Assembly (NCBI GenBank): GCA_016802295.1
Contig: JAESIW010000138.1
Location: 2,332,897 to 2,396,896, forward strand
Source of the DNA: Brachionus rotundiformis
Lineage: Eukaryota > Rotifera > Eurotatoria > Ploima > Brachionidae
DNA length: 64,000 nucleotides
Direction of reading: 5' to 3'
Shown here one piece after another: positions 23,905-35,000 of this stretch. Both the position numbers and the translations under genes were made by a program. Position 1 is the first letter of the stretch; each line of letters opens with the position of its first letter. A model generated the notes under the pieces. It did no database searches, was not told the DNA's origin, and was given only the letters and a program-made list of their open reading frames with translations.

Positions 23905-26451
23905 CTAAAGAATATTGGCAAAGTGTTTCTCGTATATCTGTGGATGAATACGCTGCAGAGCTTTAAGCTTTAATTTTTTGTGCTTGAGACTAATTTGTGG
24001 GTCATCGATAATGTGGTTAATTAGATCGACCAGACCCTTGGTCGTTTCTTCCTTGGAACTGTCATTGTACTCCTTATCCGACAGCTTTTTGCAGTACACC
24101 TGCTCTAGGAGAGCTTCTTCATGACCATTTTCAACCATTACGCGGCGCTTGCTTATCGATTCTTCAATTGACTTGGTCAATCTGAACAAATTGTCAAAAT
24201 TATTCAGCATAAAGTTGAGCAATAGTCTCGAGTCCTCAAATGACATGTGTTTGGGACTTAGAAGGCAAGTGGCAAATTGATTCAGCAAAATACTATTGTT
24301 CGGTTTCTTAAAGAGTTAAATTTTACCAAAGGTTGCTTTTTTTTCCAGTTTTTTTAACACAATTCTTTTACCTCTTCGCACAGCCTAGGCGCATGAGAAC
24401 TATTCGCTGTCAAGTACATGAACTTCAATAGCCTCTTCAGTTCAGCCTGAGTTTGCTTTGGCAGTAGGAGACTGGCCAGATTCAGAATTTCCAGTGCTTT
24501 GCTGTAGAGGCTTTTTTTGATAAAAGTCAGAATATTGGCAAACAATGGCTGGAAAGAATCGTGCAAAAAGTGACTTTTCTTGCTTGTGTAGAAAGTGTGC
24601 ACCAAATTGTAGAGCTCTGTGTCTTTCATGAGAACAAGTAACACTTCTCTGTCATTTGCTTTGGTGCAATTTTTGTCATTAACACACTTTGGCCAATCTA
24701 TAAACTCCAATACATCGAGGGCCGACTTGCGCCACTCCTCTTTTTCATCGCACTTTTTCATGTCAAAACTCTGCGCCAAACAGTCCAAAGACTTATTAAT
24801 ATACTTGATATTTGATTTGGTCAATAGTCCATTAACTGATTCGTTCAGACTCAGTGAGTTCATATTATTGACCAACATGAGGTCAAACGACTGAACGGCT
24901 TCAGAATACTCAATGTCATTTTGTTCGTCCATGGTCAACAAATGCTCAATAATGGGCAGATCGATCAGAGACAACAGTTTTTCAATTACCAACTCGCGTG
25001 TTATTTGCCTAGTGAGCAACAACTCCTTGACTAATTTTTCTAAATAAATTTTTTCTTTTTAATAAATGTATCTACATTTACATGGTTTTGGCAAATTTGG
25101 TACTCTGGAACAGAAAATAACCAACAAAAGTTCTAACATTTTTTTTCTTTGAGTAAAAAACTGGTACTTAAAATGCAACATGGTGTAATATCAACTGCCA
25201 AACTCTGCAAAATGCACTTGGCTCTGCAACAATTTTGTAAAAATGTACCATGTTTCATTTGAAGGACCAGTTTTTTACTCAAAGTAAAAAAGTGTTATAA
25301 CTTTTGTTGGTTATTTTCTGTTCCAGAGTACCAAATTTCTCCAACCCCATATCTATCCAACTAAATACATACGACTGAAAGATTTGGTGTCGTGTCTTTT
25401 GCCAGCCGAGTCAATCGACTTGGTTCGGTCCAGTTTGACCGCACGTTCTTCACTTTTGAGCACACTGGGCACATTCACTCTAACCAAAGACTCGTTGGCA
25501 TTTTGTTTGCTACCATCAGACGGCAACAATGCATGCATGGTACTACTGCGTCTCATGGACGTCAATTTACGCTTTAGTTTAGTATTCACATAGTTTGTCT
25601 TGTTGATAAGTCTATTCGACTTGTTGAACAACTTGACAGGACCATTACCATCGGTTCCATCACTTGGAAAAACAAGAAAAAAAAAAAGCATGAAAATATT
25701 TTTTTGTTGTTTATTAAGTATTTATTAAAAAAGTGAGAAATAAATATCTTGTTGTATACTTTTTGGCCAATTTGTTGTTGTTGTTGGAGTCCGTGAGGCT
25801 ATTCTGGCTCTCGTCATAGCTCATGTTCTCCTTGTCGCTGTCAAAAGTGGTCTTTTTGTGGTAATTATCATCCTGGTCACACAGCTCGGTCTTTATCAAG
25901 TACTGCTCCGATTCTTCTGTTTGTTTGAGGTATTCTGACTTGAATTTATAATACTTGAGTGAACTGTCATCGAACTTGCTGGTTCTGATCGACATGGACT
26001 CGAATATGCCCGAGTCCATCATGGTTTGGCACAGTTTGGCGCACTTTTCTCTGGTCACTTCGCGCTCAACGTTCAATGACTGCTTGTTTTCGCTCAGGAA
26101 TGAGAAAATAATGTCAATGCACTGAGAGCCGGTGAAATAGATGGACTCTAGGGGAGAATTGGTGAGCTTGGAGGGGCTGGGCGGATGGCCGTGCGAAGCA
26201 AGGCTGTTCAAGGTGTTTGTCGTGTTCATGATTATGTTTTGTTTGATGAGAAGCATTCCGCCCACACTAGCCGCCACAAATCGGCTGTGCTGCTTTTTTA
26301 GCCTGCCTGGATTCATGTTGGACTCGAGCAGTTTGCTCTTTAGGTTGGACAAGATGCTGTTCCACAAAATGGTATGCTTAAATTGACCGTTGATGGTCTG
26401 GTTGGGTGCGACACACAAAGCCGATAAATGAGGCCTACTTGACGAGCTCAT
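23905..26451 (-). CDS. DEPDC7: DEP domain-containing protein 7-like, 683 aa
   Basis: Exons 26451-25760, 25662-25373, 25039-24372 and 24306-23905 sum exactly to 684 codons. The N-terminal DEP domain includes LWNSILSNLKSKLL, LKKQHSRFVA, SPLESIYFTGSQCIDIIFSFL, AKLCQTMMDSGIFES and LKYYKF. A Ser/Arg-rich linker (second exon) follows, then the helical LH/RhoGAP-like region seen in DEPDC4/DEPDC7/DEPDC1: TRELVIEKLLSLIDLPIIEHLL, EEWRKSALDVLEFIDWP, ELKRLLKFMYLTANS, FATCLLSPKHM and LKALQRIHPQIYEKHFANIL at the C-terminus. The YEKHF ending is diagnostic of the DEPDC7 group. The glycine/serine insert within the DEP domain (GHPPSPSKLTNS) is unusual. The exact cellular role of DEPDC7 is poorly defined; a link to CARMA/NF-kB signalling is reported in vertebrates. 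Intron 2 carries an inverted-repeat element. Confidence 0.85.
25082..25350. mobile_element. MITE-like inverted-repeat element in DEPDC7 intron 2
   Basis: About 269 bp with long terminal inverted arms. The left arm from 25093 (AAATTTGGTACTCTGGAACA, then GAAAATAACCAACAAAAGTT) is repeated as reverse complement ending at 25338, about 75 nt per arm with few mismatches and including GAGTAAAAAACTGGT. The centre (about 110 nt) is non-coding. It lies wholly within the intron between exons ending at 25373 and starting at 25039. No clear target-site duplication. It could fold into a strong hairpin in the pre-mRNA. Confidence 0.75.
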
Positions 26452-27205
26452 GTTCAATGACAAACTCAATTAGTTCTATCTATTTAAAGCTAATTTTTGG
26501 TTAAGATAAATATTTATTTTGTTTTTCAGTTGGGGAAAAATTGGCGCGCTTTAACCGACTAGAATAACATGATTTTGAATGCTCAATGTTTGTACATGCA
26601 TTAGTTGTTGATTTGAGTGGGCGTTTTAATTGTCTTAACTAATTAAGTAGAATTTTTTGCCAAGGCTACTTGATGAGTTAAAACAGTGATACAACTAAAA
26701 TAATGTCACATGCCGACATGCTTTGTATTTAAGAAGGTCGTGTTTAATTTAGATTTTAAGATAGTTTATTATATTATTTGACTCTTTTGTCAGCTGCTTA
26801 AGAGCTTATTGACAAAAGAGCCTATTTATGTTATTATGAAGACGTTTAATTTGCTAGTTTTGTTTACAGAGTCAATTTTGGAGCTAATCCTATTTCACGC
26901 CGATTAGAACTTATCCTAAATTAACTTTGCTATTATATAAGCTATTTGTCTGAATGATGGTTTGATTGAAGGCTAAAATAAAGCGTTTTGTGAACAAAAT
27001 TATCATTTTGTATTATTCAAATAAGCTTATTTATTAAATAAGCACATAACTGAAAACAAAATTTTTAAGAAAATTTAGGTCCCTATTTAAAATTGACACC
27101 TGAAACTTTGTTAAGTTTGTTTTGCACAATATTTTTCAAGCACCAATTTAACATATGTTAAAAAATTCAAAATCGCGCTCTTTTTAAATTGAACACTTTT
27201 AACTC
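26452..27205. other. Intergenic region upstream of DEPDC7, with an 11-bp-arm hairpin
   Basis: About 750 bp containing the putative DEPDC7 promoter. A hairpin at 26782-26820 has arms CTCTTTTGTCA / TGACAAAAGAG. No coding signal. Confidence 0.4.
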
Positions 27206-27789
27206 CTGTAGATCTCGCAAATATGTCACGTTACGGTAAGCGTAAGAGTCAGGTTTCTCATAAAATTTTAATTCACTCATATTTTTTTTTTCGAATTCTC
27301 ATAAAAATGGAATTTTAAAAAAGTTTTACTTTTAATTCAAAAAAAATTAATTCTTGTTAAACTTAAATTAATTAATAAAAAAAAAATTATCAAAATAAAA
27401 AAATAGAATTAATTAATTTATTTCAAAATTTTGAAGATAAACAAGATTGTTAAGACCCAAGTCTTGACATCTCTCTATATGTTATTAGAGTTGCATGTTC
27501 TAAGATTAACTGCAGCTAAAACACACGTTCTAGCTACTATATAAACCACTAACTATTTGTTATAACTTTGGATTCCATTTAATAAACTTTACTAAATCTA
27601 ATAGTTTTACTTATTTCTTGGCTTAAATCCCTAAAGTCCAGATCGAGACTTTACAGGATTAATAATTAATTTGAAAATTTAAAAAAATTGAGAAGGTAAA
27701 GCTAGCTAAGACAAATAGTAAAATGAACGCTCACAACGCTTACGGTAACCGTTACCTTAAGTAACGTTACATTTTTGCGAGATCTACAG
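27206..27789. mobile_element. Non-autonomous DNA transposon / MITE with terminal inverted repeats (584 bp)
   Basis: The left end CTGTAGATCTCGCAAA-T-ATGT-C-ACGTTACGGTAAGCG is matched by the reverse complement of the right end (ACGTTACATTTTTGCGAGATCTACAG, with CGCTTACGG further in). The inverted match covers about 26 nt with two mismatches, then resumes after a short insertion in the right arm. The interior is A/T-rich and non-coding with no transposase. No obvious target-site duplication, so the exact ends and superfamily are unresolved. Confidence 0.7.
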
Positions 27790-29291
27790 TATACAAATAA
27801 ACTATTAGCTGTGTCTTATCAAAAAAATTGTTAAATATAAAAATAATAAAATAATTGTGCACTTTATATATACTTTATTCAATTGTTTATAACTTGATGA
27901 CTACAAAAAAGAATCTTATAATTGGTACGACCATATTTTCTAGAAATTTGTCTTGTCGATCAATTGTTATCTGTCTAATTTTTTATAAATTTATAAAAAG
28001 CTGAACCAGGCAGGGGGGTCGAATTTATTAAATTTTTTTAGATGGGATTCAAATAAACTAAATTAATTTTTTGATTTTTTTTTAATATTTAAACAAATTA
28101 ATAAAAAAAATCCTAAGTTTCTGATTTTTGATAAATAGAACTCAATTTTGTGTGGTGTAGCTAGAGTACCCCAAGCCCTTCCCTGGCTGAGTTGAATTAG
28201 AACTAAATAATTTTTAAAGTAAAGAGTATCTTATAATTACTTAATGTATAATTTTTTTTAATTTTAAAAAGTTAAAGCCTACTTTTAAACTTTCAAATAT
28301 ACTAAATAAAACTAGCTTAAGCTTTTCAACTGTAATCTTGTTGATATAAAATAAATATTATAATTAATTAGATTATATTTTTAATTAAATATTTTCCCTC
28401 TTTTAATCAATAGTAAATAGAGATCAGCTTAAATATACTTTATTTTAAAAACATCTTAATTGTATTAATTTTATGTAAGAAAAATATCTTCAACTCCAAA
28501 AACCTAACTATTTTTCTTTTAATGTGTTATAATAAAATTTTTTTTTCGAATTTATCATATTGAAATAGTAAAAGTAATATATGAAATTAATATGAGATTT
28601 TTCAAGTGTGAGCTATTGACCTAAAATTAAAAAAGAATGGTCACTAATGCTGAAAAATGGACTTACTTAGTCTATTAGTTTCTCAATTGGAAGATTTCTT
28701 TTTTTCAAAATTAAGATTCCATAAAATAATGTTTTAAAACAAATATTAAATTATTTATTAAAGCACATTAATTTAGATATCTAACACAGATTTTATAAAT
28801 AAACTAATTTTAAGGTTCAAGTTTAAATAGCTATCAAAATCTAAAACAAATAAAAAAAATCTTTATATTATTTCTTAATTTCTGTATATTAATTAACTGA
28901 GTAAACATTTATTGTTCTTTAAATTCAAATAAAATTAACTAATTAAATTTAATAAACCAATATCTTACCAAATATCAAAGTCGACTTGACTAGACTCGCA
29001 TTAAATGGTTCCAAGAGTCTTGATAGTTTTTTTAAACTAGTTGAATTAAAATAAAATGGGTATAATTTCTCTTAATTTAAAAAAAAAACCTGAAAAAAAT
29101 CATGCAAATGTCAATTATAGTGTGAATGGTTTAATTTTTGAAAAAAATTTAATTTTAAGAAAAAAATAGTACATTTTGCACCTTGAGGCATCAAAAAATT
29201 AAAAAGCTCAAAAATTCAATAAATAAAAAGTTTAAATTTATTGTTTTTATTAACTATAAAATTAACAAAAGCATTATGTTAAATTACCATC
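27790..29291. other. Gene-free AT-rich region (1.5 kb)
   Basis: Long A/T-rich spacer between the inverted-repeat element and the secreted orphan. It contains a short GC-richer patch near 28000-28025 and 28155-28200 but no sustained frame, RNA gene or repeat that I could support. Confidence 0.45.
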
Positions 29292-30038
29292 TCAATGCAT
29301 TTTCTGTGCCCAAAATTCGATCATGTTTGGACTATTGGCAAAATTATATTCAAAACTTTCATCACAAATATTGACTTTAATTGATTTTGCTTTGTAATTT
29401 GATTTCAATGAAAACTGCTTCACCGAATCAGACTTGCCATTATCTTGGTTATCAAAGAATATTCGCCGGTCACATGTAAATTTAATATTGGAATCTTTTT
29501 TGTTCATTATTGACTCATGTTGATAAGAAATCTTTTCAATAAAGACTTCCAATTCACCAAAGTTAAATTTATTAATTTGGATTTTAGGTTGATTTGTGCT
29601 GATTAGAATTCGAACAGGCTCCTTAGGTTCTAAATAATTGATTTCATGTTTATCTAATTTATCTCCTTTATTATTTGCTTGATAGTAAATTGTTTTGTGT
29701 TCATTTGAGTCAAAATAATCAACATTTATGTTAAGATATTCACCATTACTTTCCAGAAGGAAAAACTTTTGCAAATTTTGGTCAGTCTCGATGGTAAACT
29801 GTCCTTTCAAAGTACTCTCATCCAAAATGAGGTATATTTCAATCGGTTTTGTGATCTGGATTTTATAGTTACTTATATTTCTTGGTCCAAAATTACCAAA
29901 TATGACACGGCTATACTTGGTTGTTGGTCGATATGTCTTGACCATGTTTCCATTTCCTTTGATAATTGCACAATTAATTTCCACACAGCTTATGATAAAT
30001 GAGAAATAAATGATATATGAAATCAGCATTTTGGCCAA
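29292..30038 (-). CDS. Secreted protein of unknown family, 248 aa
   Basis: Single exon. Residues 1-24 (MAKMLISYIIYFSFIISCVE, then INCA) are a convincing signal peptide. The mature chain is rich in Ile, Asn, Lys and Tyr and shows alternating beta-strand patterns (KIQITKPIEIYLILDES, PVRILISTNQPKIQINKFNF, ELEVFIEKISY). Two cysteines occur late (FTCDRRIFF and VNICDESFEYNF), possibly one disulfide. No transmembrane segment and no recognised domain. It may be a lineage-specific extracellular beta-sandwich protein. It is one of several secreted orphans in this window. Confidence 0.65.
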   Translation of the reverse strand: MAKMLISYIIYFSFIISCVEINCAIIKGNGNMVKTYRPTTKYSRVIFGNFGPRNISNYKIQITKPIEIYLILDESTLKGQFTIETDQNLQKFFLLESNGEYLNINVDYFDSNEHKTIYYQANNKGDKLDKHEINYLEPKEPVRILISTNQPKIQINKFNFGELEVFIEKISYQHESIMNKKDSNIKFTCDRRIFFDNQDNGKSDSVKQFSLKSNYKAKSIKVNICDESFEYNFANSPNMIEFWAQKMH

Positions 30039-30319
30039 GATATAAATAAATAAGACTAATAATAAATATTTTTAAAATCCAAGGATCACGATTTTATAGG
30101 TATGTGAATTATTTTAAGTTTCTAAAGGTTAATCTTGAATGATGACATAATTTATATTTAAGATTTTGTGAAAACTATCTTTTTGACTACAAATTAATAT
30201 TATTTTCATTATGTTGATTAACAAATATTTAACAAATAAGACAAATTAAATATTCTATTTTTAATCTGTAAATAAAATCTCATTTTAATTCCTTTTGTCT
30301 TGGCAATGAGCAAAAAAAG

Positions 30320-30392
30320 TGATCGCACCAAGGCTCGAACTTGGGACCTTCTGTGTGTTAGACAGATGTGATAACCACTACACCATGCGATC
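30320..30392 (-). tRNA. tRNA-Val (anticodon AAC)
   Basis: Identical 73-nt minus-strand copy of the tRNA at 22164-22236, with anticodon AAC, intact acceptor stem and a T7 Pol III terminator immediately 3'. It faces away from the plus-strand copy at 30497, forming an inverted pair about 104 bp apart. Confidence 0.95.
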
Positions 30393-30496
30393 TTGATTAA
30401 TTTTCCAAAAATATCAATTATTAATAAACAAAAATATTTAATTATTATTATTTTTTTAATATTTATATGTATATTAATCAAGGAGAAAGAGCATGA

Positions 30497-30569
30497 GATC
30501 GCATGGTGTAGTGGTTATCACATCTGTCTAACACACAGAAGGTCCCAAGTTCGAGCCTTGGTGCGATCA
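30497..30569 (+). tRNA. tRNA-Val (anticodon AAC)
   Basis: Identical plus-strand copy, 73 nt, intact cloverleaf, anticodon AAC, followed by CTTTTTT terminator. Frames crossing it translate to AWCSGYHICLTHRRSQVRAL, a spurious peptide of tRNA origin. Confidence 0.95.
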
Positions 30570-30968
30570 CTTTTTTCCTTTAAACTTTATTCACCTAAAA
30601 TTATGATGAAAAAAATTGCTACTTTAAGATATTAAATCAATATGACTTTTATTTGTTGGGTACTTAAATATTCTTTTTATAAATAGACTTAAAATAAAAC
30701 TAGATTTATTTGATTTTTAGTTAATAATTTTCGCCTATTCAATAAATAAATAAATTTTTTATATATTGGATTTCAAAAGACATGATTCTAGACGTTCGTT
30801 TCCAAAGATGTATGGTATTTTCAAATGTATTGGCTTAATATCACTATCAAGAATATAAAATTACATAAGATGAAAAAATTTTCTTTCAAAAGTTTATTTT
30901 TAATAAATTAATTTATAATTTTATTTATTTTTTTATTGAAATTATTTATATTTAAATATTTAAAATAA

Positions 30969-31041
30969 GATCGCATGGTGTAGTGGTTATCACATCTGTC
31001 TAACACACAGAAGGTCCCAAGTTCGAGCCTTGGTGCGATCA
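30969..31041 (+). tRNA. tRNA-Val (anticodon AAC)
   Basis: Identical plus-strand copy, 73 nt, intact cloverleaf, anticodon AAC, followed by CTTTTTTTG terminator. About 400 bp downstream of the previous copy. Confidence 0.95.
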
Positions 31042-31377
31042 CTTTTTTTGTTTCTTATCATTATTTTAGTAGCATTCGTGAACAATTGTCGATTGATTAA
31101 AATAAAATTTTTGGATGATATGATTCATTGTTTTGGGCTTAATGAATTATCACCATTTTATTTTAGCGTATTTTTCTTTCTGCCTCTTTTTTTTGAGACA
31201 GGGTTTTATTTTACTAGTTAAATAGATTATCAATCGATTATTGATTATATTCAAAAAGCATACTTCATGGGAGATTGTTGAAGAATGACGAAATATTCTA
31301 CTTTTAACTATTATGAATTTATTTTTAAACCCACTTGATATTAAAATTGAATACATTTAAGAATAAATTTAAAAATG

Positions 31378-31450
31378 TGATCGCACCAAGGCTCGAACTT
31401 GGGACCTTCTGTGTGTTAGACAGATGTGATAACCACTACACCATGCGATC
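31378..31450 (-). tRNA. tRNA-Val (anticodon AAC)
   Basis: Identical minus-strand copy, 73 nt, anticodon AAC. Its 3' flank (CACATTTTTAAATTT on the tRNA strand) is shared with the copy at 22164, so those two probably derive from one duplicated segment. Confidence 0.95.
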
Positions 31451-32051
31451 TTATTTTATATATCTTGATATAAAAAATTTTAATGAAAAAATTAATTTAT
31501 TTATAAATCTTAAAATATAAATTTTATCAAAGTCCTAATAATGGAAAAGCTAGAAAGGCCTTATCCAAACACGCCACACATCACAATTGAAATCAGAGCA
31601 TAATTGCTCTTTATTTGTTTACCAACACTCGCTTGAAACAATTTGCCCAACTGCGTTACCAAATTTTAATTAACTTTAAAATTTACAATATTTCCATCTT
31701 TTATAGTATTTCTTTAATTTTGAAATTAATTGTATAATAATTTTAAAGGACTGTAATTCAAAATACCAAAAAAAAAGCCTCTTTTAATGTTAAAAAAATT
31801 TACCATAAAGACAAAATAACACTTCATGCTCGTCAAAAAGCAAATTTTACTTCAAATTTTCTCTGATAATTAAAATTGGTTGAATTTTTAAATCCTATAC
31901 TAGCTATTTTAGATCATAAAATTAAAAAAAAATCTCCTTACACATGTCTGAAAATTTGACTAGATATTTATTTTTAAAATTTAGATTTTGTAAAAAATGA
32001 ATACAATAAACTCGGAAAAGTAAACTAAATCTAAACTTAATAGATAAGTAA
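31451..32051. other. Intergenic spacer upstream of EDC4
   Basis: About 600 bp, A/T-rich, presumably containing the EDC4 promoter. No other feature seen. Confidence 0.5.
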
Positions 32052-35000
32052 ATGGTTCTATTTAGCATGGCAAATGATCAGTCGGTAATTGATGATGAAA
32101 TTCAGCCAACTAAATCGCTCAACCAAAATGAATCCAAACAAAAAATTTACCTACAAGGCACAGACAACTCAAATACATACAATGTATTCGAAAACGAATG
32201 TGACATTTATGCCAGCAAGAACTCGAGCGAGTCGCGCATAAATGCATCTAATAAAGTTAATAAAATATTTATTTTTTATTTTATTTAAAATTTATTAATA
32301 TTATAAAAATATATTCGTAGATAAAAGTAAATCGTTTGGTAAACTATGAATGGGAACAACGCTACTCCAATGGTAACCTGATTGCTGTGCACAAAAGTGG
32401 ACAATACTTTGGCTACTCGCTTAGAATAGAAAATTTGGGAAAAGTTCGCGTATTTCACCGTAAATTGAATGAAAAAGTCCTAATCAAATCATTCAAAACT
32501 CGAGTGATTGATTTATCATTTGCCCATACTGACCAGGAGATTTTGTTGGCCTCGGTGGAAGAAACAGGTCTACAAATACACAAAATTACACTTGATTCTA
32601 ATTCTAAAATTCAGTAATTAGCTTTAAAACAATTAAAGTTAATTAAAGCAAAATTGATTTATTTATTTTTTAATTTTAGAACTGAGCTAGTTTTGACTCT
32701 AAATAATAATCTTAAGACTGAGAAGCCAGCTAGTATTACAGATAGAGTAGTATGGTGCATGTACGTACCCGAGCCTTGTGATGAACCATCATTGGAAACC
32801 GAGAGTGCTGCCAAGTTATTTGCCTATTGTCGCAAAGGCAGAGTGGACATATTCAATTTGGACTTGTTGTTGCAGCATTACAATTGCTCAAAACCATTGG
32901 AAACAAATGAATTGACTCATGGCCATTTGGTAATTGACTTGAACATGTCTGGTACAGTGTTGACCGCTTGTTTTTCTCCAGATGGTACTGCTTTGGCCAC
33001 AGCCAGCTCAAATGGTGATGTCAACTTCTACAAATTTTCAAACCCTATTCAATCAGAAGAGAAAAATGATGATGATGATGATACCACTGAACAAAAGCAT
33101 CCAATTAGTCCCAATTGTCTAAAAGTTTGGCGACCACATGATGGCAAGCCGATAACCTCGCTATACTTTTTGGACGATCACAAAAATTCTTCTGCCGAAG
33201 TGGAATTTTGGAGTTTTATTCTCACCGGTGCTGATTATAACCGGGAAATAAAGCTATGGAGTTGTTTTAACTGGACTTGCCTGCAGACTTTAAGCTTCTA
33301 TCCATCACCAATGGAAGATGCTTTATCATCTCCAAGTGTCAACAAATCGACCATCACCACCCTTCCGTGCATCAAAACAGCCATTGATTTGACATCCAAA
33401 TATTTGGTTATGTCCGACATTACTAGAAAATGCTTCTATGTGCTCCACTTGAGTTTGGACAATTCAAACTACACATGCCGATGCACAGCTATCAGTGAAT
33501 ACATTCTGGCTTATCCGGCACTTAGCTTTGCCATCATAGAAGCTCACCAAATCAAAGGTAAGAAGTACAATCAACTGAATAACATAAATTCAGCAAACAC
33601 TGAAGACCTGGTCAATTCGGAGACCAACACAGACTTGCTGAACGTTTCATTGTCCTCTTCAAACAGTCTCAATCCGCCAAATTCTGTCCCACAGCTTACC
33701 AATGAACAAGAGCACTTGATAAACGTGATCAGGCTTTACTGTATTCAAACCAAGCAACTACAAGAGATGCAAATATTTTTGACCGGTGATCAAAATATAA
33801 GTTCGTACAACTCAGCTTCTCCACCACCACTCATGCCCATTTCCACAGCCACCTCACTAAACCAGTCCAATTCATTGTTACAGCAGTTGTTACCGAATCA
33901 CGCTTTGGTCAAAAAAGATACCGAAGAAAAAAAGCCAACCCAGGATAACAAGTTTGCAGAAGATTCGGCTATAATTCAGATAGTAACACCACCCATTGGA
34001 ACAAATGCCTACTCAGGGCCTATTTTGATGACCCCTGATGCTTTTATTAACAGTCCTTCTACCAGAAAATCAAGCGAACCTAACCAAAAATTGGACATTT
34101 TGCAAAGCTTTTTGAATAGTTCGACAAATAGTGCACCATCTCAATCGACCAACAATTTACTATCTAGCCGAGCAAGTAGCTTGACACAGGTAACTAATCC
34201 TGTCCAAGAAGTAAAACAGAACAATAGCTTGACAAAATTAAATGGATCACAGAAGGTTTCCAATCAAAAGGCTAGAACTGATTCTTCAAATTCGTCAAGT
34301 TCGTCCTCTTCGTCCGACATGGATCAAGAGGATAAGGAAATTGCTGCACTGTCTTCTTCAAGCAAGAGCTTGACATCCAAAATGCAGGGAAAAATAGCAG
34401 GTATGATAAAATTTATCTTAGTATGAAACAGTAAATTAATAAAAAAAAATTTATTTTATTTTAAATTCAATGCATATAATATTTTAATCTTTTGAAAGTA
34501 AAAAAAGTTCTTAATAATATCTTTTATTAAAAATTTTTAATTGTTAATTTTTTTAAATTTTTATATTTTGAAAATAGTCAAATTAAATAAAATTAAAAAA
34601 TGAAGAAAAAAACTAACGATTTTATTGATTAAGATTTATTAAGAGAGTCAAAATATAATTAACTCTTTAGATATTTTTAGATATGATTAAAATAAATTTT
34701 GAATAATTTTTAAAATATTAAAAAAAACACAAATGTGAGAAATTCTTAGGACAAAATTTTTACACTTTAAAAAAAAGATCTTATCTTATCTTTATTTAAA
34801 AAACAAAATATTTAAATAAAATATATAAAAGAATATATTTATTATTTATATTTTTTTATTTACTTAATAAAGAAACAGAACTTTTATTGAACAAAGTGTC
34901 CATAGACGAATCTACACTGGAAGTTAAAGAAGAGACCAAGTCGGGAAACAACTGGCCAAATCCGCCAGAACTAAAAACCGATACGGACATAAAATGTCTT

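Noticed and set aside
26782..26820. Hairpin as the tip of another transposable element
   Set aside because: Arms are only 11 bp and no extended inverted flanks were found, so it is noted only within the spacer entry.
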